Shown here: positions 42,941 through 55,484 of the stretch, one piece after another
How positions within the stretch are numbered: position 1 is the first letter of the stretch
Layout: every line of letters starts with the position of its first letter
Notes under the pieces: generated by a model
Told to the model about the DNA's origin: nothing
The model's input: only the letters and a program-made list of their open reading frames with translations
Database searches by the model: none
Made by a program: the position numbers and the translations under genes
NCBI RefSeq assembly: GCF_030272615.1
Contig: NC_081406.1
Coordinates: 217,194,997 to 217,258,996, forward strand
Direction: 5' to 3'
DNA length: 64,000 nt
Source of the DNA: Cryptomeria japonica
Lineage: Eukaryota > Streptophyta > Pinopsida > Cupressales > Cupressaceae

Positions 42941-45900
42941 TGAAACTTAAGAGGCTTAAACAACCCTCAGAAGCTAGTATTCTCTTAAGTAATGCATAGT
43001 AACCAATAAGGTTGATATTATTCTAATCCAGGAAGTGAAAATGACCTATCAAAAATTTACTTCTCTTGTGGATAATATATAGCCTAGTGTTGCCTTCTAT
43101 TATAGTGAGGCAGAAGGAGCTTCAGGTGGAGTTGCAACGCTTTGGAATAAGAATAAGTTGGATGGGAATGTTGTTGGCCTTTCTCATAGTTTTCTTGCTA
43201 TAAGGTTCACTCTGAATAACTTTTCCTAGTACTTATTCAACATATATGCTCCTAATACTAGAAATGCTCAGGCTCTGGTGTGGGAGGAAATCTCTATCTT
43301 CATGGATAATAATAAGAAGGCTTTGTTCATGTTAGTCAGTGACTTTAACACCACTCTTTATCCCTCGAAGAAGTTAGGAGGTCTAACTAATTACAGTGAT
43401 AGCATGCTTGACTTTTCCAAATTCATTAGGAAAAATGACATATTAGATCTAGACCTTCGTGGGAATCCTTTCACATCATCTAACAACATAAAATACTCCA
43501 ATCTTATTCAGGTCAGGTTGGATAGATTTCTGGTCTCAGCTAAGTGGGACCTTAGTAACAATTCCTCTCTCTTGAACCTCCATCGCACTATTTCTGACCA
43601 TTCCCCGACCCTCCTTTCTTGGTTTGATAGACCGGTCTCGGGCCCCATACCCTTTAGGGATGAGATTATGTGGCACTCTCCCCTTGATTTAAAACAGTGC
43701 ATACAAAATTGGTGGAACTATCCTATTCAAGGTTCTGCTATGTTTAGAATCTCTAAAAAGCTGGAGATAATCAAAAGGGAGGTTAGAGCTCGGAATAAAT
43801 TGTCCTATGGTGACATCTTTAAGAGAAAGAAGGAGGTTGAAACCAAACTGGACCACCTCTAGAGAATCATTGTTGAGGGGGTTACCTTGATGGATACCCA
43901 TAAAGAGGAGGAACGTTGGAGACAAAAATGGAGAGAAATCATGAGCCTCGAAGAGATCTATTGGAAGCAAAGATCCAAGATCCAGTGGTTAACTGAGGGG
44001 GATAGGAGTACCTCCTTCCACAGGCCTACTTCAAAGCATAAAAGGAGAAACACTATCCACTCCATTTTCAATGACAAAAATGAAGAATTGGTGGAGAGTA
44101 ATGATATTGGGCAATGGGTGTCTCTTTTCTTTACTAATTCTTACACTAATGAAAGGGCGATAGAACCTACTGAGGTAAGTGATAAGATTCTCAATCTTAT
44201 TCCTCAAGTCCTGAATGACGCTGATAATGAGCTGCTAATGTGTCAAGTGTCTAAAGAGGAAGTTAAAGAGGCAGTTTTTGCTATGGCTGCCTTTAAGGCC
44301 CCAGGCCTCGATGGCTTCCCTCCAGCCTTCTTTCAGGTGTTTTTGGAAATTGTGAAGTATGAATTAATCAAAGCCACCAGGGACTTCATTCGCATGGGGA
44401 ACCTACTAAAGAAATTGAATAAAACTTTCATTGTGTTGGTCCCCAAAGTTCCAGATCCTAAGTTTATAACTGCTTATCATCTTATTATCTTGTGCAATTT
44501 AGTTTACAAAATATTTTCTAAAGTTGTTGTCAACTGAATCAAACCCCTTCTTGATAGATGTATTAGCCCCTCTCAAAGGGTTTTTGTTCTTGGGAGGCAT
44601 ATCCTCCATCCGGTCATAACTACTCATGAAGTCATCCATTCCATTGAGAAGAGTTGCAACCTAGGTATGACTTTTAAACTTGACATCTCTAAGGCTTGTG
44701 ATAAAGTTAACTAGAATTTCCTATATGTTGTCCTATCCAAGATGGGATTCCAAGGAAGATTCCTCAATGTTATCAAGGTGGCTATGGAAAGTGTTCAATA
44801 CTTGGTGATTGTCAACAACACCCCTTGGGGATTCTTCAAGGTTGGGAAGGGCCTAATGCAGGGGGGGCATCTTTCACCTTACTTGTTTATTATGGTGGAA
44901 GAAGTTTTGAGCAGTAACTTCTCCCACTAAATCAGGAATAAAAGAATCTCGGGAGTGAAAGTGGCTTCTACCCTTCCCCCAGTGGTTATGCAGCAATTTC
45001 TTGACGACACTTTCCTATTTGGCCAGTCCTTTGTTATTGAAGCTAAAGAATGGAAACACTTGTTGGAGGATTACACTTTGGCCTCAGGGCAACTTATCTA
45101 CTATGATAAGAGAACAATCTATTTTTTCAACATGGATAGGAATCTCCAATGTAAACTTATCCAAATTCTTAGATGTTGTGTTTCTAATCTTCCTGATTCC
45201 TACCTGGGACTTCCCCTCATGATTAAGGAGGTTACCCCCTAGTTCTGGGAGTCTATCATGGAAAGAAAGCAGAAGAAATTTGTTGGCTGGACTAGAAAAA
45301 CTTTGAGCAACACTGGCAAACCTCGGCTTCTATCGACCTCTCTTCAAGGTGTCCCGGTCTATTTTCTATCTCTATTTAAGATCTCCATTGCTATGGCTGA
45401 GAAACTTGAGAAAATCCAAATAAGTTTTCTGTGGATGGGTATGGAGTAAAAATCTAGACTCAGTCTTGTCAATTGGGAGGTGGTGTGCAAGCCCAAGTAC
45501 ATGGGAGGCCTAGGGATGAAAAAAAAATTGGACCTAAATAAGGCCTTGTTGACTAAAATTGGATGGAATCTTGTGAAGGACATAGATGACTGGAGTAAGA
45601 TTATGCATGCTAAGTACTTCAACCACACTACCTTCTCTTCCCTTTTATCTTCTCATGACCTCCCGCCTAGCTCTAAAATATGGAACAACATTGTCAAAAA
45701 TTGGAAGTTACTTAAGGGAGGTCTAAAATGGCAGTTGGGCAATGGTGAGAAGATTAGATTCTGGGAGAATAACTAGATTAGGGATAGACCCCTGGCCTCT
45801 AACCGCTTCAATTGGCTTATGGGAAGTCTAAAGGTCTCATTCGGTCCTCTCATGATGAATTACATATCCCCCCATCACCGCTGGCTGAGGCTTGTTGATG

Positions 45901-46903
45901 GTCTAGGAGATAACACTCATTTGGGTCATTTGGTAGGGGATATTCAGTCTCTTCTTGAGGAGGTTAGGATTTCCCGATTCCCTCATGCTAACAATTTTGT
46001 CTAGGCTATGAATCCCTCTGGGTCTTTCAATGTCAAGTCAGCCTATAATCTCTTGATCCCTCCTACCAATGACTGCTACAACAGGAGGAAAGTTTGGAAT
46101 TCACAGATTAGCCCAAAAATAATTTTTTCTAGTGGATAGCTCTGCATGGGAAGATCCTAACCATTGATAACCATAAGAGGAGAGGCTTCCTATTGGCTAA
46201 TTGGTGTGTTTGGTGTAATTGTGTTGGGTAAAGCATCAATCATCTCTTTATTCATTGCCCCTTTGCTTCCATGGTCTAGTGCAAAATCTTACAGAAATTC
46301 AACATCATGTGGACCTTCTCAAAATACTTGCAGCAGTTTATCAAAAACTGGAAGTGCTCGTCTGCTCATCCCCCAATCAGACAGTTTTGGAAACTCATCC
46401 CTCCTCATATCTGTTGGAACATCTAGAAGGAAAGGAACAACCGGATCTTCTGTGATACTAACAACTTTTTTGACACTATGGTTGGTATAATAGAAAAGCT
46501 TCTCAGGGAGAATGTTGTAGTCTACAAACGGAGAAAACCATAATTTGTTCCTTTGGAGATGGATTGTAATTGGGTTAGGATATCGAATCTGCCTAATGAC
46601 TTTCTCCGATATGACAATTCTAAAAGGTTAGAGAGGCTCAACACTAGATGGGTGGCCCCTTCCCCCTCATGGTTTAAACTCAACTTTGATGGTGTCGCTC
46701 ATAGTGGGGTTGTGGCGAGAGGTGGAATTATAAGGGACAACTTGGGAAATCTGGTTCTGGTCTATGTTGGTAATTTTGGTTCAGCTTTGAGTAACATGGC
46801 TGAAGCCTTAGCACTCTTTTGGGGACTTAAATTGGCTCTCGCTATTGATGCTAAAAGATTGATCATTGAAGGAGATTCTAAGTTGATCATTGAGGCGGGA
46901 TGA
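42941..46903 (+). pseudogene. LINE H ORF2: endonuclease, RT, zf-RVT, RNase H
   Basis: Endonuclease: VDIILIQEVKM, EGASGGVATLWN, then from 43278 SDFNTTLYPSKKLGG and TISDHSPTLLSW. RT: IQWLTEGDRSTSFHRPTSKH, FKAPGLDGFPPAFFQVFLEI, GKGLMQGGHLSPYLFIM and FLDDTFLFG near 45000 (FADD with Ala to Leu, both Asp retained). Then GLPLMIKEVTP, RLLSTSLQGVPVYFLS and the zf-RVT segment SGSFNVKSAYNLL. All of this is one frame with about eight stops as far as 46137. A frameshift follows, and RNase H (KLNFDGVAHSGVVARGGIIR, AEALALFW, IEGDSK) lies at 46553-46903. The order is that of plant L1 LINEs. Confidence 0.9.
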
Positions 46904-47642
46904 TTAGCAACATTCTCAAGGACATATGGTCTATTATTGTTTGGCTATAGATTTTCACATTCAACATATTTATAGAGAGGGTGATTCAGTGGCAGACTCC
47001 CTGGCTGTGGCGGGCCTTGAGATGAAAGGTATGAGGTGCTAGAAACACTTGGCATCACTTTTTGACAAACAAAATTCCCTCATAGGGAGAGATCAAAACT
47101 TCCTTACCAGCCAATCATTTGCTATGGTTTAATTCACGGGTGGACGTATTGGTCTTTCTGCGAAGTCAAGATGAAGGCGAAAAATTCAAATTTGAATTGG
47201 GCGGGATATGCCAAGGTGGCCAACAGTGGTCCCCATATTCTTCACCACTCTAATCTGGCGATGGTGTGTCTGGCCACCTACATTTTTGTTACTGATGGAT
47301 TGCAGTTGCAAGTTTTAATCATTAATTTGATAGGCCATAGAAAGTACAATAATTATTGCTATAACTGGGATTCGAGAGTTTTCCAAAATATAGATCTTTA
47401 CAAGTTGGCGGATGAGAGAAGAGGTGTCCTTTTGCATGCTTATCAGAGCTAGCGGATGTGTGCCTTAAGAAGAACCATAAATGATAATTATTGTCATTTT
47501 TATTACACTTCAGCTAAAATTCTGTTGAATTCATTCTTGCTTTTCACACTGGTTTCTCCCTCTGCAAGTCCATTGCCAGTTCGATGCTACTCACCAACAT
47601 CACTATGGAGGAAACTGATATGGGGGGAATTTAGTCTAGGTT
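46904..47642 (+). other. LINE H spacer after RNase H
   Basis: The first part still gives HIYREGDSVADSLAVAGLEM in a shifted frame (46960-47030), the end of a LINE RNase H. After that only unrecognised short frames occur, for example MKAKNSNLNWAGYAKVANSG at 47171. There is no sign of an LTR or second element. Confidence 0.5.
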
Positions 47643-49081
47643 GAGCCGGATATTGTTGATGATTTCCTTCCCAATGACCCTTGTGTTTGGATGTATGTCA
47701 AGGAAGGGGTCATTGTCCCATTCAGGGAAGCCATGATAGGGTTTGATGAAAGTCTCTCCATTAAGTTTGTCAGTAGCTACAATGATAGGAGAGTTGTCAT
47801 GGGGGATATTTATTTTGAAATTAACGCAGATACCATTGCCCAGGCTACGAGCCTATCTACTGAGGGAAGGAAATTAAAGAAGGCTAGGAGGGTCATGGAT
47901 GAAACCAGTATGAACAGATTCTAGAAAGAGGGTGAGGAGCCAGTTAAGTTGTGTGGGGGCTTCAACAGAGAATATCTGCCTTATCTGTGGGACTAGGTGT
48001 GTAAAATTATCATGAAGTATTTTACCCTAGAGGGTAGATATGGGGTTTTCTATTACTACCACTTCCCATTGCTTAATAATTTTCGCAACCATGATACTAT
48101 TTCCTTTCCTTTCTTTTTACTTCATGCTTTGGAATCCACTATTAAAGTTGTTCGTCAATGGATGAGTCACGACAACAATTTCACCATCCTTCAACAGAGT
48201 TTAATGTTTTGTCTGTACAATTTCAACTAGGCCCTGTGTCCACCTAAACCTATCTCTGTCCATCCTACCCCCCTTTCCCAGGCCCCTCTACTAGTGCTAA
48301 AAAGGGAAATAAAAATACCTCAAAATAACATAATACACCCTATCAATCCCCTGGCCACACCCCCCTCATTTCCCCTCCAAAAATTGGGGAAAAAAACAAA
48401 TGTAATCCTTATGCTACCAAAGTTACCTCCAGAAAACCCAGAAAAGAACCCAAGTTCCTATTAGTGGAGTCTGACATGGAAGATGGTGTGACCCCTCGTA
48501 GGTCCAACATATTTGCTGGTAAACCTCATATGAAGCAAATTGTTGTGAAGAATAACTATGTCAAAGATGACGTGGAAGATTCTGAGAAGGAGGAAAGTGA
48601 TAAGGCTGAGGATGACATGGAGGCCACGGAGGGTTCAAAGTATTCTAAGTTGGACACCAACGCCCCTGACTCTGAGACTATGTAGGAAGACAATAAGAAT
48701 ACCTCCCCATTATCTACCAGTTCCCCCCCACATAAACACATCTTTGAGGAGGATGGGAGGAAGTCCGAGGGTGGTCAGAGTGTTGTTGATGGAGGTGAAA
48801 AGGAGGAGGTTGTTCAATGTGTGGGTTGCAAAGCTATCTCTGAGGATCTGAATGGTGTGAAAAAGAAGCTTGACTCTCTAGATACCAAGGTCAACAAAAT
48901 TGCAAAATTTTCTCGTAAGGTCATTTATTTCTCAGCTACTGCTTTGTGCCTCTTGCATTAGGATAAAGATAACTAGGGTGGCTTGGGAGGTGACATCATG
49001 AAGGAACTATTTAAATTCCTTGCTGATGATTGGATCGGGCTACTACTCTCCCAACACTTGGGGGCTAAAAAAAATGATTAA
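47643..49081 (+). pseudogene. Unrecognised ORF in the 3' part of LINE H
   Basis: I do not recognise this protein. The frame reads EPDIVDDFLPNDPCVWMYVK, MIGFDESLSIKFVSSYNDRR, INADTIAQATSLSTEGRKLK and LCGGFNREYLPYLWD, then IIMKYFTLEGRYGVFYYYHF and HALESTIKVVRQWM, with three stops, to 48230. It then shifts frame near 48240 into a basic linker and an acidic run (DDVEDSEKEESDKAEDDMEA, 48464-48685). A likely coiled coil follows (ISEDLNGVKKKLDSLDTKVN), with a C-rich start (CVGC), ending at 49079-49081. Roughly 480 residues. It may be a third LINE ORF or a transduced host or other-element gene. Confidence 0.55.
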
Positions 49082-49469
49082 TGGGTGTTGCTTTCCTTTT
49101 TTGTTTAAGGTTTCGATTCAGGATTGGCTGGATCCTTGTTATGTTTAATTTCATTATCAGCCCTATGAGGCTTGTTAATACTCTCTTTGTTTTCTTTAGT
49201 TACTGCAGTATGAAAAATATGTGTATTTCTAGGGATAGATGGTTTAAGGTTAGTTTTTTAATGGATACTTGTTGTCTAAGACACTATATGGATGAGATTG
49301 TTATCAATCTTGGGTTATTCTATAGTTGCAGGTGGTTTATGTTTTTGATGATTAAGATAGGGATTGGCTAACTATTGTTTGGTTGATGTGTGTGTGTTGG
49401 TTATGCTCTCTCTGAGGCTTGCTTTGTATTCTAGGCCAGCCCCCTAGTTTTGGCTGCTTTATTATAAAA

Positions 49470-49484
49470 AACATATAGGCAATA
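49470..49484. repeat. Right target-site duplication of LINE H (15 bp)
   Basis: Exact second copy of AACATATAGGCAATA, directly after the A-rich LINE end. Confidence 0.9.
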
Positions 49485-51842
49485 AATATTGATATTATGT
49501 GGAATTTTTTATTTAAGAATAAGTTTGTCTAATTCAATTAACTATAAAATTTATACATATTCATAAGAAAAAATAGGAGGACATGAGGCAACTCCCCAAA
49601 GTGACACGGGCAATGCCCAAACAACTAATAAATAGCAAAAATAATAATAACCACTAAGCACAAGAGAAATACTAATGGGAGGTAGAAGGGGATCCTGGCC
49701 ATCTAGTTTACCACAAACATCAATAGGTCTAGGGTGATGTTGACAACAAACCAAATCTCTTCTATCATATATTTTGTATATTATCTATCTTTGTCTTTAT
49801 TCCACATTAAATAAATAGTCAAGGACAACCAAGGGAGACACTTGGAAGAATTTGGCCAACTCTACCACCATGAGTCAAAGGCCAACTACTGCCACCACTA
49901 GCTATTGACCCCATCTCAGCTAAGGGACACCAAGAGGTAGCATCTCTAGGTAGAGGTGAGGAATTTGAATGACAATATGAGACACTCAATGTACCTCACT
50001 AGTGGCCAGGCATGTGAGATCTAGGAGACCATGAATGCTAAGCTAAGAAGCTACACCCACACTGCTAGCTACAAGGTGGAGAATGACCATAGGAAGCGAA
50101 ATTGTCTAAGAGGACCTTGATCATAGTGCATAGGAAACCAACCTAGTGTTCTAATAGCTCTTGAAAGTGAACAACCTCAAGAGCCACCTTGTTTTCTTGA
50201 ACATGAATATGAAGCATTATGTTAGAGAAAATAGTAGCTTTCATAAAAACTAAAATAGAAGTTTCAATAGATCTGAGTAAAAATATCAACATTTTACTAT
50301 TTTCATAAGGAAAATAAAATCTCCACCTTGAAAGAATTCTAAAATTGACTATACTTGAAAGGGATGTGAGGCTGATCCCACAAAAGAGCCATATGCCAAA
50401 AAAAGGTTCTAGATGAAAGGGATAGAAGAAATCATGAGTCCAACTCTAACATTGTTGAGCATGGTGATAGAACTAGAAGAGATTCTTCAAGGACTCAGGT
50501 TGTCCACAAAATAAATAATGAGGATCTAGAACACCCATATGATGAAGGTGATAACCCACAAGAAATCCTTGAAAAAGAATACATCAAGCAAAGTGGGTGA
50601 ACTTAGGCTAAATAACAAGTTCTGCCAAAATATACTATGAAACCAACATTGTCAAAATGATAGAGGTGAGTGCAAATGCCACCAAAAATTTAGAGAAGAA
50701 AACATAAGAAGGTGTAGAGAAAGATATCAATATCCCACATGTGGCAAGTAATTATAGAAAGCAGTGTTGGGATACCAATGCTAGTCTTTCCACCAAGGTT
50801 TGATAGTATAAATAGAAATATTGTGTAGCATGTCTAGTGGAAGAGTTGATGAGGTAATGTCAAATGGCCCCTAGTCTAGCCAATAGAGGAAAACTTAATT
50901 TTCTTATCCTCACAAGAGTGAAGATTCATTGTAGCTCTAGAAAATGAATCATAATTAGTGTGGGTGCCCTTTTTATGAAACCTTTGGGCATGAACCCAAC
51001 ATAAATAAGCTAGATGGAACCCTTGAATTTTAATAAGTGGAGACCACCGAAAGTTGTGCAAATTGAAATAAAACACATCTCAAAAGAAAGAACCAAGCCA
51101 CCAAAGATAGGGCTTGATGGATTCTGAGGCAAGATAGATACTTTTGGCAAAAAAAATTGCCTTTTATTTGAATTGTGTCTTTCATGATCAAAAGGGCTTT
51201 AAAGTTGATCCCTTTCGAAATAGGCCTAATGAACATAAAACTTAGTAAATGCAATGCTTAAGGAGGATTTTCTAGGCTTCATCTCTAGAAATTGCAAGCA
51301 TGATCCACTTAACACAAAGAGGCAACCCTTTTCTGCTAAGTGGAAAGAAGTCCAAGACTACCAAACTCTTGTTGTATTAAAAAATTAAATGCCTCAAAAT
51401 ATATATGCATAATTTATATAGATTGAATTTTAAGATATATGAGCTAGTAGCAATCGGACCCCAAAACATATAAGAGAAATATATTAATATTAATGTAATA
51501 TAAAATTCATAGCCAAGATATTATGTTATTATTAATATTAGTATTATATTAAAATTATTAAGATTACAAAAGTATTATATACTCTAAAAATTATTAATTA
51601 GTAAAATTTTCTTTCAATATTTGTTTAATTAAATTAACATGTTTATATTAAGTTTATGATCAAGGAAAAAAATGAGTTTTATAGGGACCCAAAATCAGAA
51701 AGTTTAGAAGCAAAATAAAATATTTAAATAAAGTTCACTAAGACAAGAAGGATACTAAACAAACACAAAAGGATAACAGCAACGAGATAAAAGTTAGCAA
51801 AAGGCCAACACCAAATAAACAAAACTAACCTAGGGACTTTTA
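49485..51842. other. No confident feature
   Basis: AT-rich. Minus-strand frames around 50880-51254 give overlapping readings in adjacent frames (for example CTTFGGLHLLKFKGS near 51050), suggesting a very old coding remnant that I cannot name. No repeats with clear ends. Confidence 0.4.
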
Positions 51843-52385
51843 ATGTATTGGCAATCTCAGCTCCAAAGTTTTTCATCTCCTGAGCCACCTTCTTCAAATC
51901 GTAGATCTCCTGAGCTACAAAATCTTCTTTTCTTTTTAGGTCTTCTTCAAAGGGCCAAAATTCTCTTTCTAGCTTTTGCCTTTGTTAGCTTGCAAGTCCA
52001 CAAACAGGGTCCCCTGCTGAGTATTTTCCAACTTATCCACCAAGGTGTTCATTGTAGTAGAAGAATTCTTCACAATTCTATGGCTTTGCTTCATGATGGA
52101 ATTCATAGTTACCTGGATTTTGTCAATTTCCCCTTCTAGATGTTTTATCTTTTTCTCATTTTCCTTCTTCGTCTTATCCATGAGATCGATAGTTCTTTGA
52201 AGGCACTAGGACATTGACATCTTCTCTTCTTCAGTCAATAAAACCCTAGCAACCTTCTGAGACACCCCTTTAGCTTCCATTTCATCTAGCTTACTAGAAA
52301 CAATCTTGTTCTTTATACTTAAGTCCTTAATTTCATGAAAACCCCACTTAATAATTCTAAAGTAGTCAACTGCCCTGTTTCTACC
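51843..52385 (-). pseudogene. Coiled-coil ORF remnant, unknown
   Basis: On the minus strand one frame runs from about 52385 through IIKWGFHEIKDLSIKNKIVS, SKLDEMEAKGVSQKVARVLL and TEEEKMS. After a stop it continues MDKTKKENEKKIKHLEGEID, KIQVTMNSIMKQSHRIVKNS and NTLVDKLENTQQGTLFVDLQ, then decays. Heptad-like Leu/Ile spacing suggests a coiled coil. I do not recognise a family. Its C-terminal style resembles the coiled coil at the end of the extra ORF in LINE H, so it might come from a related element. Confidence 0.4.
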
Positions 52386-54600
52386 TATTAATAGTCAATA
52401 TTAATATTAATATAGAAGTAGTCAACTTCCCACTTAATACATGTTTATATTAAGTTAATATTAATTGCAATATTGAATTATTATTAGTATATTAATATTT
52501 TGTAGAAGAATACATTTTAATCTTAACTTAATATAAATATGTTAATTGTGATTTTTTATTATTATTAATATCAGTAGAGTGTAATAGTATTAAGCTATTA
52601 TTAGTGTTGTGTTAAGGGAACCCAATTTGGTATAGGATTAGGGTTGGGGTTTAATTTGGTTGAATTCATTTATAGTGAGGTGTAGAGTTTAATTTTATTT
52701 AGGATTTGGATTCTATTTTTTTCTAGAACTAGAGCTCAATATGTATAGAGTTAGGGTTAGCATTCAATTCAATTTTTTGTTGAACTAGTTAGGTTAGGAT
52801 TGAATTTTATTTAGGGTTAGTGTTATAGTTCAACTTGGTCTAGAGTTAGGATTGAATTTTGGACTTTACTTTGGTACATAGTTATCATTCAATTTGCTTT
52901 AGTCGAAAGGTTTAATATGGTTTAATATTGTAGGGTTAGGCTTACAATTCATTTTGGTTGAGTTAAATAGAATAATAGAATTGAACTTCCATTAGTAGTG
53001 AGCATAATCTATCCATGATGAAATATAGATATCATTTCCCATTCATTTTCTATAATACTAACTTGGGTATTATTGGTGTCCTCAAATTTTGAATTGGTAT
53101 CATTTCCAATGTTCAATAACTAATCTTTCTAGAGGTACCATTGATAATACATGAAGCTATCCCCTATTTCAACTATTGTTTCATTATTGTGACCAATATA
53201 TATTTGGATTTCACAAAAAGGTTTGTAAAAAAATAATTCTCAATCTAGTGAAAGTAAATCCATTTGTCAAAGTCACATGTTGAAACTGATTGAAATCTTG
53301 GAAAGACTCTAAAAGTAGCTACTATTTTTATTGGATTCCATATGTCCTCACCTATAAGTTTTTGTGGTTATATATCCATGTGTTCACAACATCATTAAGT
53401 GATATAGCTTTCATATATCAAGGCCTATTCCTATATGTATAAATGAAATATATGGTATGTTTCTCAATGTCATTGTTAACATTTATGCCTACATGTTTGA
53501 ATACTTCCTTATAAACATTTAAGTCAATGAACCTTCTACTTCTCTCTACTAATGGAAGTTCTAGTAGCATGTGACTTGTTTCATGGGCTCAAATATCCTT
53601 TTCTATTATCATTTATATGAGAAGCATTTTGTTAGCAATTGATGAATCATTACCATTTTGTACATTTTCAGGCTTCATTAACATTTGATAGTATGTTTTT
53701 GAGCTTCTTTCAACTTTGGCTAAATACTTTGCTATATATATTTAATTATGGCGCTACTTGTTTTGACATAATAGGTGGGCAATCCATATTCACCTTCCAT
53801 AATTGAAGTATGTAATGTTTGTATTAGTTAACTCCATCATCATTTTTGGATGCCTCAAATTTCATTTCAACACTTTGTCATGGTGCATTGTAACTATATG
53901 TCATTGAAATAAATTTTTTTAAAAATATATTCATATGTATCACTTTGTGTTGTATTAGTGTTTAGATTTTAATAGAATGAAACTAGTTATGAATTATTTT
54001 CATGACACGAAAGATGCACAACCCACCACGAAGAAGACTATAGAAATGTGTTACATGGCATATCCATATTCTAACCCTAATGTAACAATATCATGGGCAT
54101 GCAAGATGTATATAACATACATATGAAAATAGAAGCAACAATCCATTCTTAACTATTAAAAATCATTTTGATATATTAGATCCATCTCAATCACTTTTAT
54201 TCTAGGAGGTGAACATATTATATATTTATCTCAAACATTGAGTAAACATGAGAATGCATATAAAAGCACTTCAAAATCATACATGAGCATACACATGAAT
54301 ACAAAGAGCACATAATTGAATATAAGTGTTGTATTCTAGGCAGGTCCTCAAATCCACAAAACACTCATAATATTTTAGAAGCATCCTATCTATCTATACA
54401 TAATTGATAATATGGTTCACACACAAAAACTAATTCTGGCATATTGTTATGAGAGAAATCAATCACATTGTTTTCCAATTCTTATAGTAGAATGTATGAA
54501 AGCTTACTGACACATGAATGCACATACAAAATCTTAGATGAGACAAAAGATAATTACAGGAGGATACATGGGTATTAACCCCTACACTTTTACTTAATAT
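52386..54600. other. AT-rich region with degenerate TTAGGGTT-like repeats
   Basis: Between about 52630 and 52950 phrases such as TTAGGGTTAG, TTAGGTTAGGATTGAATTTTA, and GTTCAACTTGGT recur loosely at intervals of about 25-45 bp. The rest shows no coding, LTR ends or RNA genes. Confidence 0.45.
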
Positions 54601-54750
54601 CTAAACAAAGAATTTAATATCATTTTAGATCACTGCTATGATGATCTAAACATTTTAGATCACCACTATGATTATCTAAACAAACAATTTAATGTAATTT
54701 TAGATCACCACTATGATGATCTAAACAAAGAATTTAATGTCATTTTAGAG
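54601..54750. repeat. 45-bp tandem repeat with internal palindromes
   Basis: Units at 54601-54645, 54646-54675 (short, 30 bp), 54676-54720 and 54721-54750 (partial). Each complete unit contains TTTAGATCA...TGATCTAAA, a 9-bp perfect inverted repeat with a 9-base spacer. The unit core is AATTTAATGTCATTTTAGAT. Confidence 0.85.
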
Positions 54751-55484
54751 ACCCAAAACAGGAGCCTCCCACCCATGGAGCTATTAGAAGCAAATTTTAG
54801 TCGCGGACATGCAATCTCTGACGTATATATAAACCAGTGATAATAACCAGTGATTTCCCTCCCCTTAAATAGCAATGTCTGATGTATATATAAAAATCTC
54901 ATGAAAAGAGATGCAAAGTTTCTTGCATGAGTTTTTAATCGACATCCTTGCAAAATGCATGCACGCCATTTTTATCACGGACAAAGCTTAAAATTTTCTC
55001 TTTACTTGCATACAAACGTGGACTCTTGCTTTAGTTTTCGTTAGTGAAACTTGAGTTTGACTTGTCTTATTTAGTTTCTAAAATAACTTTTTTTAAGTTC
55101 ACGCTCCATAATTTTCTTTAGTTTTGTTTTAGTTTAATGTAACTACTACTTAAAATTAAATTTCCTTTTATGTTTAGTCTTTCCTTATTAATATGGGAAG
55201 ATTTTCCATGGGCTTTTACTTCTATATTAAGTTTAAATATTTTAATAGAAACCCTTTTTTTTTAAAGTTTTGTTTCTTTTTCTATTTACTTTTTCTTTCT
55301 AAAATAAGTCATTGTTTTTTAAAGGATATTTAATAAATTCATAGTAAATGAGATTTAATATAGAATTTTAAATTTATAAATATAATTTCTCAAATACATT
55401 TTTTATTAAGTTTTGAAAAGTTAAAAATATAATATGTTTTAATAAAAGTTTTATAATAATAATATATATATTAAAAATTTATTT
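54751..55484. other. No gene; two TATATATAAA phrases
   Basis: CTGACGTATATATAAA (54818) and CTGATGTATATATAAA (54881) form a short direct repeat that could be TATA-like, but no gene follows. The rest is T-rich. Confidence 0.4.

Larger units (their letters stand above)
41157..49469 (+). mobile_element. LINE H: L1-type LINE with 15-bp target duplication and extra 3' ORF
   Basis: An 8,313-bp insertion bounded by exact 15-bp direct repeats and ending in ATTATAAAAA. In order it holds a GC-rich 5' leader (41157-41355), ORF1 with zinc knuckle, ORF2 with endonuclease, RT, zf-RVT region and RNase H, then about 2.5 kb more with an unrecognised coding stretch. The 5' end appears complete, since ORF1 is preceded by a leader. 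Stops and two or more frameshifts make it non-functional. The exact target duplication suggests insertion was not among the oldest events here. Confidence 0.9.

Noticed and set aside
46164-46490. 108-codon frame in the LINE H zf-RVT region
   Set aside because: The adjacent frame gives the expected LINE sequence leading to RNase H; this is an out-of-frame shadow after a frameshift.
48556-48851. Frames on both strands overlapping the acidic stretch
   Set aside because: Shadows of the acidic reading in frame 2, which continues coherently into the coiled coil.
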